This document shows, one piece after another, positions 15,617-17,985 of a stretch of DNA of 17,985 nt (position 1 is its first letter; every line of letters begins with the position of its first letter). The notes beneath the pieces were generated by a model. It was not told the DNA's origin, ran no database searches, and was given only the letters and a program-made list of their open reading frames with translations. Position numbers and translations under genes: made by a program. The stretch comes from Pseudomonadota bacterium (GTDB taxonomy: Bacteria; Desulfobacterota; BSN033; WVXP01; G020346125), in NCBI GenBank assembly GCA_030608745.1, contig JAUWDQ010000016.1:1-17985 (forward strand). The letters run 5' to 3'.

Positions 15617-16021
15617 TCATTTTATTGTTTTGTTGTACTCAGCTCCGGGGGCGAGCACTATGTTCCAGTATTCCCCGGAACCTCGTATGAAACGGTAAGT
15701 GTGATTTGTTCCGGGAGGAATTCTGATCGCTTTTGGAGACTCAATTCTATACCATTCGTTTCCTATTAAAACCTCTGCCTCTAACCCGGAAAGATCAGGT
15801 TTGCTTCCCTTAAAAAGGAACAAACTTTCATACTCGTGACTGTGTGGTTCCACGTGTTGCCCGGGTTGGTCTACGTTTTCTACAACCCGTACAATAACAT
15901 AGATGTTCCCCTCTGGATTATTGTTATGGTCCGAAAAGACGTATCTCGTTCCGGGTCCCGCGGTATGCTTGATCAACTCCTCAGCACTTCTTGCCTCAAC
16001 CCCTAAAATTAATTCTTCCAT
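15617..16021 (-). CDS. Single-domain cupin protein, first gene of the minus-strand run
   Basis: A 134-residue cupin. The first motif, EPHSHEYESLFLFKG (residues 58-72), supplies H60, H62 and a following acid (E65); the second, IPPGTNHTYRF (101-111), supplies H107. A conserved-looking GSGEYWNIVLAPG closes the barrel. The ATG at 16021 has AGGGGG about 8 bases ahead, and a good promoter lies at 16068-16096. It is probably the first gene of the long minus-strand run, although the decayed stretch beyond it may interrupt the transcript. It differs clearly from cupin 2. Function is unknown; a metal-dependent isomerase or substrate-binding role is possible. Confidence 0.8.
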   Translation of the reverse strand: MEELILGVEARSAEELIKHTAGPGTRYVFSDHNNNPEGNIYVIVRVVENVDQPGQHVEPHSHEYESLFLFKGSKPDLSGLEAEVLIGNEWYRIESPKAIRIPPGTNHTYRFIRGSGEYWNIVLAPGAEYNKTIK

Positions 16022-16067
16022 TATTGTTACCCCCTGCTTTTATTATCATCCTCTGCTTTCGGGTGAA

Positions 16068-16096
16068 AACTTACGGTAAAGATGATGGAAAGTCAA
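16068..16096 (-). promoter_or_regulatory. Sigma70-like promoter for the minus-strand run
   Basis: On the minus strand TTGACT (16096-16091) and TAAGTT (16073-16068) are separated by 17 bases. Transcription would start near 16060, about 40 bases ahead of the cupin 1 ATG. The -35 matches consensus at five of six positions. Confidence 0.5.
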
Positions 16097-16124
16097 GATA
16101 ATGATCCGAGGCGAGTTTCCTACT

Positions 16125-16138
16125 GAAATATTTATTTC
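16125..16138. promoter_or_regulatory. GAAATA/TATTTC inverted repeat in the divergent region
   Basis: GAAATA (16125-16130) and TATTTC (16133-16138) flank two Ts. The repeat lies between the divergent cupin 1 and aconitase-type genes, about 30 bases upstream of the minus-strand -35 box. It is a plausible regulator site, but AT-rich repeats occur easily by chance. Confidence 0.3.
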
Positions 16139-16178
16139 TCCCTCGATAGATCCCCAAAGATTCTCAGGTAAAAAGAGG

Positions 16179-16192
16179 TGGAAAATTTTCCA
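16179..16192. promoter_or_regulatory. Perfect 14-base palindrome TGGAAAATTTTCCA, operator candidate
   Basis: TGGAAAATTTTCCA reads identically on both strands. It lies 67 bases upstream of the chosen start of the aconitase-type gene and about 85 bases from the minus-strand -35 box. Position and symmetry fit a dimeric regulator site controlling one or both directions. No regulator gene is in the window. Confidence 0.45.
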
Positions 16193-16258
16193 TGAGAGGG
16201 TTACAATTCCTTAGGCTTAAGGAGGGATAAAGTTTTCAACAAAATGAAGGGGATAGAT

Positions 16259-17509
16259 ATGGGTCAGACCTTTGTCGAGAAGGTATTTTCCGAGAAGCTT
16301 GGCCGAGAGGTGCGAGTCGGTGAAATCGTCGAGGTAATCCCCGATGTGGCAATGTCGCATGATAACACCGCCGCTATCTCGCTCAAATTCAAGGAGATCG
16401 GCGTGGATCGTGTGTTCAAAGCGGAGATTCACGTGATCGTGCTGGACCATGCGACACCGGCCCCGGAGGAACAATACGCCCAAAACCATAAAATCATTCG
16501 AGAGTTCGTGAAACGACACGGTCTCCCCCACTTTTACGACGTAAATACCGGAATTTGTCACCAGGTGCTGCCGGAAGAGGGATTTGCCTTGCCGGGGAAG
16601 ATCATGGTTGGAAGTGATTCCCACACAACCACCTATGGGGCATTTGGAGCATTTAGCACGGGTATCGGCCGCAGCGAAATGGCGGTCATTTTTGCCACCG
16701 GGAAAATCTGGTTTCGAATGCCTGAAAGCCTGAAGATCACCCTGAAAGGTAAGGTACCAGAGGGAATCGTCTCGAAGGATATCATCTTACACATTATCGG
16801 CGATATTGGCGCTGATGGGGCCTCATACAAATCGGTTGAATTCTACGGCGATCCCATCGCCGAGCTTTCCATCAGTAGTCGTATGACCATCGCCAACATG
16901 AGTGTCGAAATGGGCGCCAAGAACGGTTTTCTGGAGCCAGATGACAGGCTGCTGGATTGGTTGAAGCCGAGAGCGCGGAGCGAGTTCCAAGTGATCAAGG
17001 CAGATCCTGATGCGAATTACGAGAGGGAACTGGTCTACGATATTAGTCGTTTGGAACCCCAGGTAGCTTGCCCCCATACGGTAGATAACGTCAAACCGGT
17101 TTCCCAGGTGGCTGGCACCAAAATTCACCAGGCTTTTCTGGGGAGTTGTACAAACGGGCGCCTTGAAGATTTGGCGACTGCCGCTCAGTTAATCAAGGGG
17201 AAGAGAGTGCACTCGGATGTTCGGCTACTCGTTTATCCCGCATCCATGAACATCTATCGTGAAGCAATGAATAAGGGCTATCTGGCCACGCTTTTGGATG
17301 CCGGGGCCATCATCATGAACCCTGGCTGCGGCCCGTGTTTAGGAGCGCATGGAGGCACGCTGGCACCTGGAGAGGCTTGTATCAGCTCTTCTAACCGCAA
17401 TTTTCGGGGGCGCATGGGCAGCCGGGATGCCGAAATCTATCTGGGCAGCCCCGCTACCGTAGTGGCAGCGGGAGTGGCCGGAGAAATAGTGGATTTCAGG
17501 GAATTGTGA
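16259..17509 (+). CDS. Aconitase-superfamily hydro-lyase large subunit (LeuC/HacA/DmdA type)
   Basis: A 416-residue large subunit of the 3-isopropylmalate dehydratase/homoaconitase group. It catalyses dehydration-rehydration of a substituted malate with a [4Fe-4S] cluster. Cluster cysteines are C297 (LGSCTNGR), C357 and C360 (NPGCGPCLG). Other marks are LDHATPAP (62-69), GSDSHTTTYGAFGAFSTGIG (118-137) and SSNRNFRGRMGS (377-388). Length matches the 415-425 of the prokaryotic group. The ATG at 16259 gives the family's usual MGQT start and follows AAGGGG at about 6 bases; an ATG at 16244 would add five residues and has a poorly spaced AAGGAGGG. The small swivel-domain subunit normally encoded next door is not seen downstream. 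Substrate could be isopropylmalate, homoaconitate, dimethylmalate or a related acid. Confidence 0.92.
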   Translation: MGQTFVEKVFSEKLGREVRVGEIVEVIPDVAMSHDNTAAISLKFKEIGVDRVFKAEIHVIVLDHATPAPEEQYAQNHKIIREFVKRHGLPHFYDVNTGICHQVLPEEGFALPGKIMVGSDSHTTTYGAFGAFSTGIGRSEMAVIFATGKIWFRMPESLKITLKGKVPEGIVSKDIILHIIGDIGADGASYKSVEFYGDPIAELSISSRMTIANMSVEMGAKNGFLEPDDRLLDWLKPRARSEFQVIKADPDANYERELVYDISRLEPQVACPHTVDNVKPVSQVAGTKIHQAFLGSCTNGRLEDLATAAQLIKGKRVHSDVRLLVYPASMNIYREAMNKGYLATLLDAGAIIMNPGCGPCLGAHGGTLAPGEACISSSNRNFRGRMGSRDAEIYLGSPATVVAAGVAGEIVDFREL

Positions 17510-17697
17510 ACTCAACCGGGGACACACAGGAGTAACATAGGACGCCCTCTATTTCCGAGAGCCAACATAACCTTTAATTCGTACCTATTTATAATGAGCC
17601 GGTTTAAGAAAAAAAAAGACGGAATAGCTTGTTGCGGGGACATGTAACAGGGCCAAACGCAGACTTGCCCCGTCCTTCCATGAACCTGAATGAGAAA

Positions 17698-17880
17698 TCA
17701 GGAAATGAAGAGGTCCTTGGAGGAAAAGTTCGGGTCGCTCGTTAGGTTGACACCCAGGCGCCTCAGGCCGGCCTCATCGCCCGGGGTGGGGATATGGGTT
17801 ATATGGGCCTCGCAGTTATGAAGGTCCTTGAGCCTTTCCATGGCGAGCTGGGCGGCGGAATTCGTGGTCGCACTGATGTG
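17698..17880 (-). pseudogene. 3' fragment of a DUF1846-family gene
   Basis: About 60 codons ending at TGA 17698-17700 match the C-terminal end of DUF1846 proteins, which are normally about 500 residues. Recognisable pieces are ISATTNSAAQLAMERL, NCEAH and LRRLGVNLTSDP. Upstream, the frame stays open but similarity stops near 17877, where the codons become Gln/Pro/Arg-rich and unlike the family. The beginning of the gene is therefore missing or moved. DUF1846 function is unknown to me. Confidence in family is good; the break is inferred from loss of similarity. Confidence 0.65.
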
Positions 17881-17985
17881 CCTCTGCATGGAAAGAGCTG
17901 GGCCTCTACGGGGAGGCTGTTGCTGAATATGAAAAACTGTTTCAGTTGGATTGCCACTCAGGAAAAATCGTTTCGGAAATGGTTG
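17877..17985 (+). pseudogene. TPR-like coding fragment running off the window edge
   Basis: The plus frame after a TGA at 17874-17876 is open for 36 codons to the end of the window. It reads AWKELGLYGEAVAEYEKLF and then QLD, which fits a TPR helix pair (W, LG, Y, A and Y at the expected spacings). No start codon or ribosome-binding site precedes it, and its first codons coincide with the point where the opposite-strand DUF1846 similarity ends. This looks like the interior of a TPR gene cut at its 5' side. The rest lies outside the window. Confidence 0.5.

Noticed and set aside
15263..15769. Plus-strand 168-codon open frame
   Set aside because: It runs across the dehydratase remnant, the unassigned stretch and the cupin 3' end, all better read on the minus strand. 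No start site or motif supports it.

Overview
The window looks like part of the genome of an anaerobic bacterium. Ribosome-binding sites are strong (AGGAG or GGAGG at 5-10 bases), sigma70-like promoters are recognisable, and many gene products are oxygen-sensitive: an indolepyruvate-type 2-oxoacid:ferredoxin oxidoreductase, a tungsten-type aldehyde:ferredoxin oxidoreductase and an Fe-S hydro-lyase. A Desulfobacterota-like or other syntrophic or fermentative lineage fits, but no phylogenetic marker is present, so this is only an inference.

Layout. Positions 1-529 are non-coding and hold short AAATGTCAAA repeats, a long hairpin and a likely promoter. This promoter serves a plus-strand acetyl-CoA hydrolase/CoA-transferase family gene (563-1879) whose usual catalytic glutamate appears to be proline. 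A 61-residue zinc-ribbon-like gene follows on the minus strand (2045-2230). From 16021 down to 2378 every gene lies on the minus strand, in transcription order: cupin 1, a 3' remnant of a tartrate dehydratase/fumarase beta gene, an extended SDR epimerase/dehydratase, a Gfo/Idh/MocA oxidoreductase, cupin 2, an IolM-like zinc dehydrogenase, an IolN-like creatininase-family hydrolase, an Ldh2-family 2-oxoacid reductase, an aldehyde ferredoxin oxidoreductase, a TIM-barrel epimerase, a second zinc dehydrogenase, and iorA-iorB. Beyond a divergent control region with perfect palindromes lies a plus-strand aconitase-superfamily large subunit (16259-17509) with no small-subunit gene after it. The right edge carries a broken DUF1846 gene end abutting the start of an open TPR-like frame.

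How the genes may work together. The Gfo/Idh oxidoreductase, IolM-like dehydrogenase, IolN-like hydrolase and TIM-barrel epimerase are the four enzyme types of the Thermotoga-type inositol route: inositol to scyllo-inosose, then a diketo-inositol, then ring opening to a keto-hexonate, then epimerisation. Around this core the cluster adds a sugar-acid-type 2-oxoacid reductase and two ferredoxin-linked oxidoreductases. Together they suggest anaerobic breakdown of a cyclitol or related polyol or sugar acid, with electrons passed to ferredoxin and carbon leaving as acyl-CoA or acids. The substrate is inferred from family membership and gene order. No transporter, kinase, aldolase or regulator gene is visible in the window.
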